A stretch of 64,000 nt of DNA, from the NCBI RefSeq assembly GCF_910594005.1, contig NC_057826.1:19563501-19627500 (forward strand). Reading direction: 5' to 3'. Source of the stretch: Cervus elaphus. Taxonomy: Eukaryota; Chordata; Mammalia; Artiodactyla; Cervidae. Below, one piece after another: positions 1-11,631 of this stretch. Under the pieces are notes generated by a model. The model was not told the origin of the DNA and searched no databases. It saw nothing but the letters and a program-made list of their open reading frames with translations. Each line of letters begins with the position of its first letter. Position 1 is the stretch's first letter. The translations under genes and the position numbers were made by a program.

Positions 1-204
1 TTTCACAAAGATCCTTAAAGCAGTAAAACCAAAATTGTCAAATAAGAGAATCATCCCTTGAAGGTAAAACAATTTTTAAGAACTGTTATGGCTGACACTA
101 AAGAAATCGAATTCCTCATTCCCATTTCAGGATGTAATGTGTAGAAGAAAAATCAAAGTTAGGCTCAATGGATTTTCCTAAATAAACCTTTTTAAAAAAT
201 TAAA

Positions 205-1330
205 ATATACATATAAATATACAAATCCTAAGTGTACACCTTTAACATATAGTGAAACCACCTATGTAAACAGTACTCAAACAAGAAAGAACATTACCAA
301 CACCTCAAAAGCCACTTTTACAGCTTCCAAAGCCAGCAACCATTACAATCTCAAACACCACAGACTGGTTCTGTCTGTTTTCAAACTGAACATTTTATAG
401 CACAAGAAAATATGAGGTTGGAAAGTAACTTATTTAAATGAGGTCATAGAGTATGCTGTTTTCTTTTCTTCATCATTGTGAATCTCATTTATGTTGAAAC
501 ATGACGCATTAGTAGCGTTACATGAACATACCACAATATGTTTCTTCATTTACTACTAAAGAACATTTCTGTTTTTTCTACTTTGGCATGAGTACAAATA
601 CTGCTGCTATGAATATAGTTGGACACATTCTCTGGGGCACAAACGCGTGCCTTTCTGTTGGGTCTATACACATGGCGTGGAAGTGCTGGATCCAAAGGTG
701 GTACCAATTCATACTCCCACTAGCAGTGGGCTTCCCAGGTGGTGCAGCGGGTAAAGAATCCGCCAATGCAAGAGACACAGGTTTGATTCCGGGGACAGGA
801 AGATCCACTGGAGGAGGAAATGGCAACCCACTCCAGTATTTTTGCCTGGAAAATTCCGTGGACAGAGAAGCCTCGTGGGCTAGAGTCCGGGGGATTGCAG
901 ACAGTTGGACACCACTGAGCGCAGCACAGCCGCCACGGCGTGGATGAGCCCCAGCTGATCTACACTTAGAATCAGCAGTCTTTTTCTTTTGTCATCCTGG
1001 TGAGAATACGATAGTGCATCACTATGGTTTTAATTTGCATTTTTCTTTTAAGAAATGATTTAGTATCTTTGTTCTTGAACTGTCTATTCAAAACTTAAGT
1101 CTTGGCCAAGAGGAAGGTAAGAGTTGGAAAGGAAGGTCTGGCTTTTATTGATTCATAGTTCTTTATCCGTTCTGGATATGAATCCTGTTTGACATATACA
1201 ACCCTGTTTGACTCCAAATATCTTCCTTTCACTGTATGTCTTGCCTTTTTCACTCTCGACAATGTTTTATGATGAAGAGACATTCTTAACTTTGGAGTAA
1301 TTCGATGTATCCATTTTGCCATTTATGGCT
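205..1330 (-). mobile_element. L1 LINE relic (L1M age), 3' UTR and end of ORF2, antisense
   Basis: Read on the minus strand this follows the 3' UTR and the last part of ORF2 of an old mammalian L1. Recognisable antisense landmarks are the text around 'ctgctgctatgaatatagtt', 'tctgttgggtctataca', 'ggttttaatttgcattt' and 'ctggatatgaatcct', in the correct order for an inverted L1. It carries many substitutions and no usable reading frame. A Bov-tA SINE (729-930) split it later, so the L1 is the older of the two. The subfamily is not resolved. Confidence 0.8.
729..930 (+). mobile_element. Bov-tA SINE
   Basis: Starts with the tRNA-Glu-derived head ('cttcccaggtggtgcag', then the B-box-like 'ggtttgattcc') and continues into the BovA body ('aatggcaacccactccag', 'ttgcctggaaaattcc', 'gttggacaccactgagcg'). 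Such a composite is specific to ruminants. It is inserted in the antisense L1 that occupies both flanks. Confidence 0.93.
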
Positions 1331-1424
1331 AATCTCGATGGAATTCAAACACAAAAACAGGCACATTTTGGCTACCTTCAACTAATATACTGGCTTCTTT
1401 ATTTTTTAAAAAGTGAATTGCTTT

Positions 1425-1747
1425 GGGCTTCCCTGGAGGCTCAGTAGTAAAGACTCTGCCTGCCAACACAGGAGACATGGGTTTGATCCCTAATCTGGGA
1501 AGATCCCACACTCCACGGAGCAACTGAGCCCAAGCACCACAACGACTGAGCCTGTGCTATCGAGCCTGGGAATCGCAGCTCCTGGGCCCACAGGCTGCAA
1601 CTACTGAAGCCCACGCGCCCTGCAGCCCACGCTCTGCAATAAGAGAAGCCCCCACACGGCAGCTAGAGAGCAGCTCCCACTCGCCGCCACTAGAGACAAG
1701 CCGGTGCAGCAACAAAGGCCCAGCACAGCCAAAAATAAATATTTTTT
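1425..1747 (+). mobile_element. CHR-2 type SINE with target-site duplication
   Basis: tRNA-Glu-related head ('cttccctggaggctcag', 'gggtttgatccc') followed by the CHR-specific body ('tccacggagcaactgagccc', 'aggctgcaactactgaagcc', 'agcacagccaaaaataaa'). CHR SINEs are shared by ruminants, hippos and whales. Flanking direct repeats at 1408-1424 and 1748-1764 (about 14 of 17 positions equal) mark the insertion site, which gives good end points. The tail is A-rich and imperfect. Confidence 0.92.
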
Positions 1748-1764
1748 AAAAAGTGAAGCCCTTT

Positions 1765-3479
1765 AAGTAAGTTCATAAACAGATTTTCATTTGCAACGAA
1801 CTTAGGATAGGTAATTGCACAATAAAAAAATGTTAAGGGTCATTTTAATATAAAATGATTAGAAACTGGATCCCAGGTTTCTGGTAGGGCACAGCACAGA
1901 TCATTAACCTCCATTCCAGTCAAATTTTAAATTTCTAGTCTCTCCAAATTTTAAATTTCTAGTCTCATTCAAGTAATTTTGAACAATGGTTCTGAAAGAC
2001 AAGTTTTACTTGAATGCCTCAAAGAAATTTGGGGATCTAAGCAAATGTGATAAAAAGGACCCCCAAAATACATTATATCCCTGACTTAAATGTCTCTTAA
2101 GTAAAATGAGGGTACTGATAATTTAGTACATCAATTTTTTTTGTACATTTGCTTAGATAATCTCTAGCAACATGGATGAAATTATTATGCCATTTCACAT
2201 CCTGAAATGAAAACCAAGAATAACTGAGGAAAATAAAGGTGTTTGATAAGTTAAAGATACAATATCTGCATAACAAATCATATTACGATATAATTACATA
2301 TTCTTTGAACAAGAACTTTCTTGACAGTATGAGGCATGCAAAACAAAGTGCTTCAGAGACTTAAGAATCTGCTCAAGAATATGCACATTTATATAAACTA
2401 CAAACATAGGCACAGCTTCCTTTGCTATCTTTATATTGATCCACCAAGCCACTAATCAAGTTTTATTTATAATAAGTACATCAAAATAACATGATAAATA
2501 TGGAAAAAGAATCTGCCATGGAACCCATGATATAAGCATCTCATTTATGCAACAATCACTTGAATACACATTTTCTTGTCACTTTTTAGTTTAGGTTGAT
2601 GTTAATAACAATTCATATAGGTCCTCTCACTTGAAAAATTCAAAGAATTGCCAGTATCTTAACTTTCACAAAAAGCCTTTCAACAAAAGTATGACATATC
2701 ACATCATCAAAAATTGATATAAGCCTGGTAGAACATTTGGTTAACTACTCACCTATGGTTAAACCGAAACTAAAAAGCACACTTCATCCTGTCCTGGCTA
2801 GACATGAACGTCAATATCTAACTTATCAGGAAAGCTCCCTCTGACAACCTCTACTAATTCCACAATGGCCAATAAAAAGGAAAAAAAGCAAAAGATGGGA
2901 GAGCGACTACTCTAGGAGAAAAAAAGATCGTAATGAATCCAGAGTTGCCCAGAAGCATCCACATTATTTCTGAAAAACAGTAGACTAGATATTGCAAGTT
3001 ATTTATCCAACTTATAAACAACACTTGGTGCACATGGAAAGACACATTCACAAACCCCTTGTTCTTAATTTCACAGCTTTAGTTTGAAAGGCACTAAAAC
3101 AGATGTTACAGAGTTTATGTACTTTACTTAGAGAAGAGCTTCTGCAACATTTACTGAGAGGCACTCCACTATTCTTTTCCAAACACAATTCTAACAGACT
3201 TCCTCATGATCATTTCATAAAAGCAGAAAACCAGAAAGGGGACGGGAAGTGGGACTGCTGCCAGAATTAGGCACACACAACAGCAAAAAAGTAAAGCCTG
3301 AAAGAGACAGAAGTCGTACAACACGACTCAACAGTCCTCCAAAGCTTCTCGGTAATTCCAAATCCATCTTGTAATTAGAGCCCATGACAATGAACTCCAG
3401 TATCAAGAAATGATTATATTCAGTGTACTTAAAATAATTTTTCTCAGAAGTCCTTAACATAGGAAACTGAAAGTTTAAA
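1765..3479. other. No gene recognised; AT-rich unassigned sequence
   Basis: I see no homology to a known gene or repeat family here. The only structure is a 24 bp unit repeated twice in tandem at 1921-1944 and 1945-1968. Reading frames are short and uninformative. Confidence 0.5.
1921..1968. repeat. 24 bp tandem duplication (2 copies)
   Basis: The unit beginning 'caaattttaaatttctagtc' occurs at 1921-1944 and again at 1945-1968 with differences only in the last few bases. This is a simple recent or well-preserved tandem duplication. Confidence 0.9.
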
Positions 3480-4290
3480 GAGGACACTTCACCTAAGAAG
3501 ATATAAAGATGGCAGATACATGAAAAATGTTCAAAATTATTCACCGATAGGGAAACGCAAATTAAAGCCATGACGACTACAAACTTGTTAGAATAGCTAA
3601 AATGAAAAATACTGGCAATTAGTGCTAGGGAGGATGTGAAGCAAGGAGAACTCTCAAACACTGCTTCTGGGGATGCAAAATGATACAACTGCTCTTGAAA
3701 ACAGCTTGAAAGCTTCTCTTAAATTTAAACATACACTATGATCCAGAAATCACACATCTAAGTATCCACCCAAGAAGACAAATGAAAACTTACATTAACA
3801 GAAAAACCTGAACAAAAATGTTTACAGCAGCTTTCTACTAGTAATTATCCAAACTGGAAACAACCCAAATGTTCTGCAATGGGTGAATGTATAAACAAAC
3901 AGGTACATCCACACAGTGGAAGACTCAGCAGCAAAAAGGAACTACTGATATATGCAACAATTCAAACGAATCTCAAAGGCATGCTAAGTGAAGGGAAGCC
4001 AGTCTTAGAAAGTTAAGTACTGTATGACTCTATATGACATTCTAGTTTATTAAGTTAGATGACATTCTCAGAAAGACAAAACTCTAGGATGAGAGTACAG
4101 ACCAGCGGCTGCCAGAGGAAATGGAGGGGTAGGGAAAAGAGAGGTGACTATACATAAAGGGATACTGCGAGTATTTTGGGGTCACGAAACTGTTCTCAAT
4201 CCTGACTGGGGTGGAAGTTACAGGAAATCTAAAAGTGTTTAAAGATCTGTAGAACTGGACACATGTGTTCAAAACTGTGTGATAATTGTA
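3480..4290 (+). mobile_element. L1 LINE relic, ORF2 C-terminal end and 3' UTR
   Basis: Sense-strand L1: 'caaattaaagccatgac' and 'gctaaaatgaaaaatactgg' correspond to the ORF2 C-terminus. 'ccaaactggaaacaaccc', 'gggtgaatgtataaacaaac' and 'ctatatgacattctag' correspond to the transition into the 3' UTR. It has decayed, with many stops in all frames. It lies just upstream of an internal ORF2 segment of another L1, so two insertions sit in tandem rather than one intact element. Confidence 0.8.
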
Positions 4291-5397
4291 AGAGGGTCCT
4301 CCTTTAGCTCACATATATATAAATAAAATGCTAGGAAAATGTAGCAGATTTGAAGGACGACTTTGCAACATTCTCATGTTGACACATGACTAATTGTGAC
4401 AGCCTTCAAAGACAGAAAAACACATACCATAAATGGTAATCATAAGAAAGCTACAGCCAACTTTATTACTATTAGACAAAGTGGACTTTAAGACAAAATA
4501 TTACTGGAAAAAAGGAAAGAGTTTAAAATGACAAAAGGGTTGATTAATCAGGGAGATATAATAATTATAAATGTATATGCAAACTAACAACAGAGCTCCA
4601 AAACAAATGAAACAAAACTGGACAGAACCAAAAGGAGAAAAAGACCATTCAACAATAATAAGACATTTCAACACTCCACTCTAAGTCATAGAACAACTAG
4701 ACAAAAATCATAAAGGATATAAACATTTGAACAGCACTATTTACCATAGTGACATCTACAAAATACTCTAGAATACACATCCTTTTCAAGATGCAAGGTA
4801 GATTATTTGTAATGAAATAAAACATGTCTCAATAAATTTAAAAGGATTGAAATAAAATAAAATACATTTGGGACTCCAAAGAATTAAATCAAAACAAAAG
4901 TAATCTAGGAAATCTCCAAATAACTGGAAATCAAACAATAATTTGTAAACAACCTGTGGGTCAAAGAAAATAAATTTTTATCAAGCAATTAATATTTTGA
5001 AGTGAATGAAAACAAAAAAAAAAAAATGTGAAAATGTAGCAGATGTAGCTAAAGACATAATTTTATAGGTTTAAAACTTAGGCCTACGTTAGGAAATAAA
5101 AACTTCAATTCTCTTTCACTTTAAACTAGATAAAGAGTAAACTAAATCCCACAGAATGAAAAAGAGAGGAAATTACAGTTTAGAGCAAAAATCACTGAAA
5201 CTGAAAACAGAAAAAATAGAGAAAAAACAATGAAACCAGAGTTGATTCTTTTAAAAGGTCAATAAAACTGACAAACTTTTACTTAGACTGACCAAAAAAA
5301 AAAAAAATGAAAAAGACACCAATTAACAAAATCAGGATTGAGAGAGGAGGCATCACTACTGACCCTATAGAAAAAGATTATAAAGGAATATTATAAG

Positions 5398-5706
5398 AAA
5401 GAATTTGCCGGCAATGCAGGAGACCCCACTTGGATTCCTGGGGCGGGAAGTTCCTCTGGAGAAGGGATAGGCTACCCACTCCGGTATTCTTGGGCTCCCC
5501 TCGTGGCCCAGGTGGTAAAGTATCAGCCCGCAATGTGGGAGACCTGGGTTCAATCCCTTGGTTGGGAAGATATCCTGGAAGAGGGCATGGCAACCCACTC
5601 CAGTATTCTTGCTTGGAGAATCCCCCATTGACAGAGGAGCCTGGAGGGCTACAGTTCAGGGGGTTGCAAAGAGTCAGACATGACTGAGCGAATAAGCACA
5701 GCGCAG
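5398..5706 (+). mobile_element. Dimeric Bov-tA SINE (Bov-tA3-like)
   Basis: A tRNA-like segment with partial BovA ('ggcaatgcaggagacc', 'ggctacccactccggtattc') is followed by a second tRNA-like head ('ggtggtaaagtatcagccc', 'gggttcaatccc') and a BovA unit ending in 'gagtcagacatgactgagcg'. This tRNA-A-tRNA-A order is that of the composite Bov-tA subfamily. L1 ORF2 sequence flanks it on both sides and reads across the insertion. Confidence 0.88.
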
Positions 5707-5956
5707 AATACCACCAAATCAGATAATTTAAATGAAATGGACAAAATCTTAGGTAGATGGAAAATAGTAAAACCAACTCAAGAAGAAACAGAAGATCTGA
5801 ACAGACCTGTAACAAGAAATTCAAGTAGCAATTACGAATCTCACCACAAAAAGAATCTCAGGGCCAGATGGCTTCACTGCTGAACTCCATCACATGTTTA
5901 AAGAACAAAGCCAATTCTTGACAAACTCTTCCAGAAAACAGAAAAAAAGAGAATGC

Positions 5957-5996
5957 TTCCCAACTCATTCTTTTGTTTTTGTTCCCAACTCCTTCT
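5957..5996. repeat. T-rich 10 nt insert between 15 bp direct repeats
   Basis: 'ttcccaactcattct' (5957-5971) and 'ttcccaactccttct' (5982-5996) differ at one position and flank 'tttgtttttg'. The host L1 ORF2 normally has only one copy of this stretch and no T-run, so the T-rich piece plus one repeat copy is extra. It looks like a poly(A)-tail-only retroinsertion in antisense. Confidence 0.7.
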
Positions 5997-6080
5997 ATAA
6001 ATTCAATATTATCCTGATACCAAAGCCAAAGATATCACAAAAAAAGAAAACAGATCAATATCCCTCTTGAATATATACAG

Positions 6081-6082
<2 letters not shown>

Positions 6083-6110
<28 letters not shown>
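6083..6110. repeat. (AC)14 microsatellite
   Basis: Perfect AC dinucleotide run inside the decayed L1; likely length-polymorphic. Confidence 0.97.
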
Positions 6111-6113
<3 letters not shown>

Positions 6114-6503
6114 TTCAATTAGTAAACCAAATCCAGCAACCTAAAAAAAAAGGTTAGATACTATCATCAAATGAGATTCATCCCAGGAATGCAAGCTTGA
6201 TTTAACATCTGAAGATCAATTACTGTAACAATATATAAAACATGAATTTAATATACTAATAAAGGACAAAAAACCACATGATCACATCAATATACACAAC
6301 ACTCACTCATGATTAAAAAAAAATAAAACCTCAGTAAACTAGGAACAGGAAAGGGAGCATTCTCAATCTGTAAAGGATATTTGTACAAAACCTACAGCTA
6401 ACATCATACTTAACGTTAAAAAACTGAAAGTGTTTCCACAACATCACGAACAAGATAAGGATATCCACTCTCACCATTTCTATTCAAAAATCCTGCTTAC
6501 TTA

Positions 6504-6716
6504 AAGTGAAGTCGATCAGTCGTGTCCGACTCTTTGCAACCCCATGGACTGTAGCCTGCCAGGCTCCTCTGTCCACGGGATTCTCCAGGCAAGAATACTG
6601 GAGTGGGTTGCCATTTCCTTCTCCAGGGGGTCTTCCCGACCCAGGGATTGAAGCCGTGTTTCCCACATTGCAGGCAGACTCTTTACCATCTGAGCCACCA
6701 GGGAATCCCTATGTGC
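6504..6716 (-). mobile_element. Bov-tA SINE, antisense
   Basis: Reverse-complement Bov-tA: BovA part first ('cgtgtccgactctttgcaac', 'aagaatactggagtgggttg'), then the tRNA-derived head ('cccagggattgaagccg', 'ctgagccaccagggaatccc'). It abuts the BovB fragment on its right. Together they interrupt L1 ORF2. Confidence 0.94.
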
Positions 6717-7560
6717 AAAGTACATCATGAAAAATGCTGGACTGGATGAATTACAAGCTGGAATGAAGGGAGAAATATCAACAACCTCAGATATGCAGAT
6801 GATGCCACTCTAATGGAGGAAAGCGAAGGGGAACTAAAGAGCCTCTTTATGAGGGTGAAACAGAGTGAAAAAGCTAGCTTAAAACTCAACATTCAAAAAA
6901 TTAAGATCATGGCATCAAATCCCATCATTTTGTGGCAAAAAGATGGGGAAAAAATGGAAACAGTGGCAAATTTTATTTTCTTGGGCTCCAAAATCACTCC
7001 CCGGGGACAGTGACTGCAGCTATGAAATTAAGAGACACTTGCTCCTTAGAAGAAAAGCTATGACAAACCTAGACAGCATAATAAAAAGCAAAGATATCAC
7101 TTTGCCAACAAAGGTCTGTATAGTCAAAGCTGTGGTTTTTACAGTAGTCAATACGGATGTGAGAGTTGGATCATAAAGAAAGCTGAGCACTGAAGAAATG
7201 ATGCTTTTGAATTGTGGTGCTGGAGATCACTCCCTTGGACTGCAAAGAGATCAAACCAGTCAATCCTAAAGGAAATAAACCCTTAATATTCACTGGGAAG
7301 ACTGATGGTGAAGCTGAAGCTCCAATACTTTGGCTACCTTGATGCAAAGAGCTGACTCATTTGAAAAGACCCTGATGCTGGGAAAGACTGAAGGCAGGAG
7401 GAAAAAGGACAACAGAGGATGAGATGGTTGGATGGCATCACCGACTCAAGGGACATGAATTTCAGCAAATTCCGGGAGATGGTGAAGGACAGGGAAGTCT
7501 GGTATCCTGCAGTCCATGGGGTCACAAAGAGCTGGACACGACTTAGTGACTGAACAACAC
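6717..7560 (+). pseudogene. BovB (RTE) LINE fragment, reverse transcriptase part, broken
   Basis: Starts within the RT coding region ('agtacatcatga') and runs to the BovB 3' end ('tggacacgacttagtgac'). Translated segments match BovB RT: a run from 6813 includes 'SEKASLKLNIQKIKIMASNP', and 6943-7176 continues in another frame, so at least one frameshift is present. 'ATMQMMPL' replaces the normal palm 'YADD' context because the frame is shifted. It is 5'-truncated and not functional. Confidence 0.9.
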
Positions 7561-7700
7561 CTGGAGGTTCTAGCTAGAACAGTAAGGCAAAAATCCTAAC
7601 AAACAAAAAAGTAAAGGTACCCAAACTAGGAAGGCTTAAAACTGATAGCTTTCAAAGCCTTAATTTTCTAGATTTTCAATGCCCACACACACATACACAT

Positions 7701-9584
7701 AGTACCCAAATTGACAACTCATGCTTAAAAACAAGAGCCAGTGTGCTTTATAGTGTGGTAAATACTAAAGCATGGACTTCCCTTAGCTTAGCTTGTCAAC
7801 ATTATCAGTAATCAGGAGCATGAAAGTTTTTCAGTGGAATTAACACACACAAGCAAGAAACTGAATTTATTAATTTAAAGACAAAAATATTAAAAAAAAA
7901 TTTGTTGAACTGAAATTTATTCATCTTAAAATAGCTGACACTTTTTAAAGATGTATTAACATTTCTGAATTGTTAATACATTTTATCTTAACCCTTTGAA
8001 ATTAAACTATATACGCTTTATAATATCAGCTTATCTCCTGACATAACATGCATAAATTTTTTTCCACTGTTTTAGAAAGAAAGCAATAATGTAACTTTCC
8101 CATATGAACTCAAGCTATATTCTGATGAGGGCTCTTTTCACAGTGATACTTTAATGAAATACTCCCTTTTTACATCTGTTAAGACTCTGTCCCTGGATAC
8201 ATAAAAATAAAGGTCTCCTCAGTCACCCTGATCAATCAGTTTAATTTTGCAAGTCCATAGTCACATACACAAAAAATATATAATTTTGTATTGTTCAAAC
8301 ACAGGACTAGAACAATACCCAGTACCCATACAAGTACTTGTTCAGTAATTATTTCTGCTGGAAGAGTTCACGGGGCAGGCATCATAGACGTGCTCTTTTA
8401 ACGAGAATTAAGTTGGAAACTGGAGAAGAGTACAGAAGTAAAAAGGATCCCAGACCCAGTCATCTGGGACAACAAATAACGGAGAAGACGTATGAAAACG
8501 CCTACTTCAATCAGACAGAAAATTAAGAAATGTATCTCAAGCTTTACAAGTGCAATTAAAGCCACTGTCAGATCCATCTTGGTAACCAAAGGCAAGGGAA
8601 AAGCACATTTCAGGATTTATCCACAATTCTTGACCTGAAGGGCAGAGGCGGCATAGCTTCCTCAAATGCCCCCCTTAGAAGAAAGACCAAATGCAGGGGC
8701 CGGGCTGTGTCACACGGTCTCCAAGTCTGAACCAGAGAACAGAAATCGTTTATACCAGAATTGACATTAACATGACCTATATCCCAGAATAAAACTTCTA
8801 TCTGCCTCAACTGATGCTCACGCCGCTAAATAGCTTTGTCTGTCAAGTCATTTCAAATTATCCTAAATAAAAGGAACCCTCAATTACACATTAAAAATGT
8901 AGCCTTCAACCCCACTTCTCGCATCTTCTTAATAAAACATCAAGTTGAACCTTTATACTGTTGGGGAAAAAATGGTTATTCTGAAATTTAAAACTTCTGA
9001 ACTCATAAAACCAACACCATGTTCCTATACTCTGGCGTGCCTGACCTCCCCTGAAACTTCCAGCAATCCACATTTGTTCCTTACTGCCAAGTCCTTTTTG
9101 TCACTGTGCCATCAGGCTGCTAGCCCGAAAAATTAAACTAATATACCATTTCTTTTCACTTTCAGCCCTGGTGGTAGCCAGTAATTCCCAAAGTATCCAA
9201 ACAAAGGCCCGTTGTCAAGGACAAGGTCTATGTGGACCTGGCTGCAATGCCTGTGGGCATTAAACAGATTTAAATACAGCCTGAACCGCCAGGTGGCAGA
9301 GGAGAAGGCGCTGACAGACTTAGATGAGCAGAAAACAGAAGTGCATTTTTCTCAGGCCATCAATCGGTCAGTTCAGGAATATTTTTTGAGAACATTCTCC
9401 ATGTTAGGCCCTGCTCAAGGTTATGGGCACATCACGGGGAATAAAACCAAACCTCAGGACTGAAGGAGCTCACACTCTACTTGGGAAGAGCACTAAAGGT
9501 CATCCAAACACAAAAAGCAAAAATTCCAGCTTTAGTTAGGTAGTCAACTCCCTTACATCCCAGGATAATATCAATAAGAAAATC
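7701..9584. other. No gene recognised
   Basis: AT-rich sequence without a recognisable gene. About 9350-9500 ('ttttttgagaacattctcca', 'actgaaggagctcacactct') resembles a widespread old mammalian repeat of the 'last-update size/capacity' sort seen also at 31535 and 48110, whose family I cannot name. An open stretch at 9212-9463 has no homology I recognise. Confidence 0.45.
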
Positions 9585-9810
9585 TGCATCAGCAAACTGT
9601 TATAAATAGAACAGATAAACAATAAGGTCCTACTGTATAACACAGGGAAATATATTCAATACCCTGTGATAAACCATAATGGAAAAAATATGAAAAAGAC
9701 TATATGTGCGTGTGTGTGTGTCTATATATAACAGAATCACTTTGTTGTGTGGTAGAAATGAGCACACACTGTAAATCCTACTGCAGTAAAATAGTTTTTA
9801 ATTTTTGATT
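9585..9810 (+). mobile_element. Cetartiodactyl L1 3' UTR end
   Basis: 'acaataaggtcctactgtat', 'acacagggaaatatattcaa', 'gataaaccataatgg' and 'cagaatcactttgttgtgtg' follow the 3' UTR of artiodactyl L1 closely. A short GT-rich tract at 9706-9720 lies at its usual place. The same 3' UTR recurs at 35770 and 60360, which is in-window support. Confidence 0.85.
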
Positions 9811-9814
9811 TTGC

Positions 9815-10540
9815 CCCCTCCATCCTTGCCATCGACTAATGTACTCAACACAGCAACCAAATGGCCTTTGCAAAACACGATACACTCTTGCCTAAAGCCA
9901 TTCAATGGCTTCTCATTACCCTGGGTGTAAAACTAAAAATCCTTGACATGGTCTAAAAGCCCTTGTGTGATAATCCAGCCGATCTTGCCAACTTTGAAGC
10001 CGCTGTGTTCCCAATTACATGCTCCAGCCACATTAATCTTTAAGCTTGTCAAACACACTCAGCTTTCCTGTCTGGGGTTGGGGTTTGTCGGAAATATCTT
10101 CCTGCCTCCCAAGTCCTACTCTGGGTAATTTCCACTCATCTGTGCTGGACGCACTTTCTCCCATGCCCCTTTCGCCTCCTCTCCCACTTCACCCCGTACA
10201 CACGCTGAGCTAAATGAGGATGTCAGGTATATTTTCATTGTTTCCAAGTAATTTGCATTCATGGACAATTTGCTAGAAATGTAGCCCACAAACCCCATCT
10301 CTTGCTTTGTGCCTGTTTGTCTATAAATAAAACATCAGGTTTTCCTTATACTACTGGAAATACACGGGTGTGTTACTTCTAGAGCACCTACTGGTTTACA
10401 TGAATGTATTTACTTGTGTGACCATACTATCTGTTCATGTCTCTTCCACTAAGCCCTAAGTTCCATGAAGACAAGTGTGGAGTCAGTTTGTGGAAATACA
10501 ATGTCCCCAGAGCCTCGCAGGATGATGACTCTGCGAAAAG
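9815..10540 (+). mobile_element. L2 LINE relic, 3' part
   Basis: Old L2 landmarks are in order: 'tcaatggcttctcattaccc', 'aatccttgacatggtctaaa', 'catgctccagccacattaat', 'cctaagttccatgaagacaa' and 'tgtccccagagcctcgcagg'. Substitution is heavy, as expected of a pre-eutherian element, and no reading frame survives. Confidence 0.82.
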
Positions 10541-11324
10541 AAGGTCTCAAGGAGAAAAGCAAAGGAATTATGATCACCACCAATGGGAACAACTGAAATT
10601 TAACCTTCAGAGAACTGCTCCCAAAGACAGCTCAGTTTCCAAGAGCCACATTTCATTTTGCTTGAGTTTCTGTTCTAATGAAGACTTTACTAGGAAAACA
10701 AAATCCAGACTGGATAAGAGACTGCTGAGAATCTCCTTGTAGCAGACACTTTTTTTCCCAATTGGTTAGAAATGTATCCCATATGTGGATTTGGTTCCTT
10801 TTCATTTTTAAATGTGGATATCCTGTCTATTTGAAAGAGTGATACTGAGGACCAAAAGCAGTGTTTATTACTTAAGCACTCAGAGAATTATTTAAAAAAT
10901 ATATAAATATTATTGCTACTAATTTAAATGAGTAAAATTCCTAGTATGAGGAACAGGCATCTTGACTCCTATTAAAATACTGACTTTGAAATGGTTTTCT
11001 ATAAAGTATCATTAGGTAGATACTCATACTTTATGTTGCCTATTTGAAAGAAACACTACTGGTTTGGTTTCAACTATGTTATAATGAAAAATGACTACAG
11101 CAAGTAAGCACTTTGCTTTTGTCCAAATAGGTGCACAACAAAGAAAAAATTATAAATGCCTCCACAAATTTGTCCAACAATGTCACTGTGTGACATTTCT
11201 ACCCTAGCTAGCATGACATGGTAAATCTTTAAAATGTCCAAAAATTACTTGTGCAAGGCAAAAATATTCACAGTAGCTCTCTATTAGAAATATGTAAATT
11301 ACTATTAATACAATAACATGGACT

Positions 11325-11340
11325 ACACACACACACACAC
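11325..11340. repeat. (AC)8 microsatellite
   Basis: Perfect short AC run. Confidence 0.95.
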
Positions 11341-11550
11341 AAACACAGAGTACATGCAATATCCTCTGCCCTTTTCTAAATAAAAAGCAAGCACGTTTTC
11401 TCTTTTTAAAAGACACTTGCTTTGATGTAAATAATAACATTACTAACGCAGGTGGATCACAAGATAATATATAATTTTATGTTGCTAAATGTACCAAAAG
11501 GCTCAATGTTGAATATTAATTCATTAAAAGGGGTATCAGCCTCAAGAAAT

Positions 11551-11631
11551 ATTTAAATTGCCATTCTGTGAGCAATGTCCAGTTGGGATCTTTAAGCTGC
11601 TTGAGGGAGGTCTAAACAAACTGCATTTTAT
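11551..11631. repeat. Dispersed direct repeat, copy A
   Basis: 'aatgtccagttggga' followed by 'tttaagctgcttgagggagg' and 'ctgcattttat' matches 12581-12670 in the same orientation, with several substitutions and one 8-9 nt length difference. The family is unknown to me; it may be a local duplication or two copies of an unlisted repeat. Confidence 0.75.

Larger units (their letters stand above)
4380..7700 (+). mobile_element. Long L1 ORF2 relic, interrupted by younger insertions
   Basis: Endonuclease-to-RT linker and RT regions of an old L1 run from about 4380 to 6490: 'atttcaacactccactcta' (endonuclease region), 'cagatggcttcactgctgaa', 'ctgataccaaagccaaag', 'ctcaccatttctattcaa'. The same coding path resumes at 7561 with 'ggaggttctagctagaac', the next L1 segment. 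Between are a dimeric Bov-tA (5398-5706), a T-rich mini-insert (5972-5981), an AC microsatellite (6083-6110) and a Bov-tA/BovB pair (6504-7560). Frames are broken throughout. Confidence 0.8.

Noticed and set aside
522..947. 141-residue open frame
   Set aside because: It reads through an antisense L1 and a Bov-tA SINE; no host protein similarity.
3215..3688. 157-residue open frame on the minus strand
   Set aside because: Its 5' half lies antisense to an L1 ORF2 end; base composition and lack of domain point to chance.
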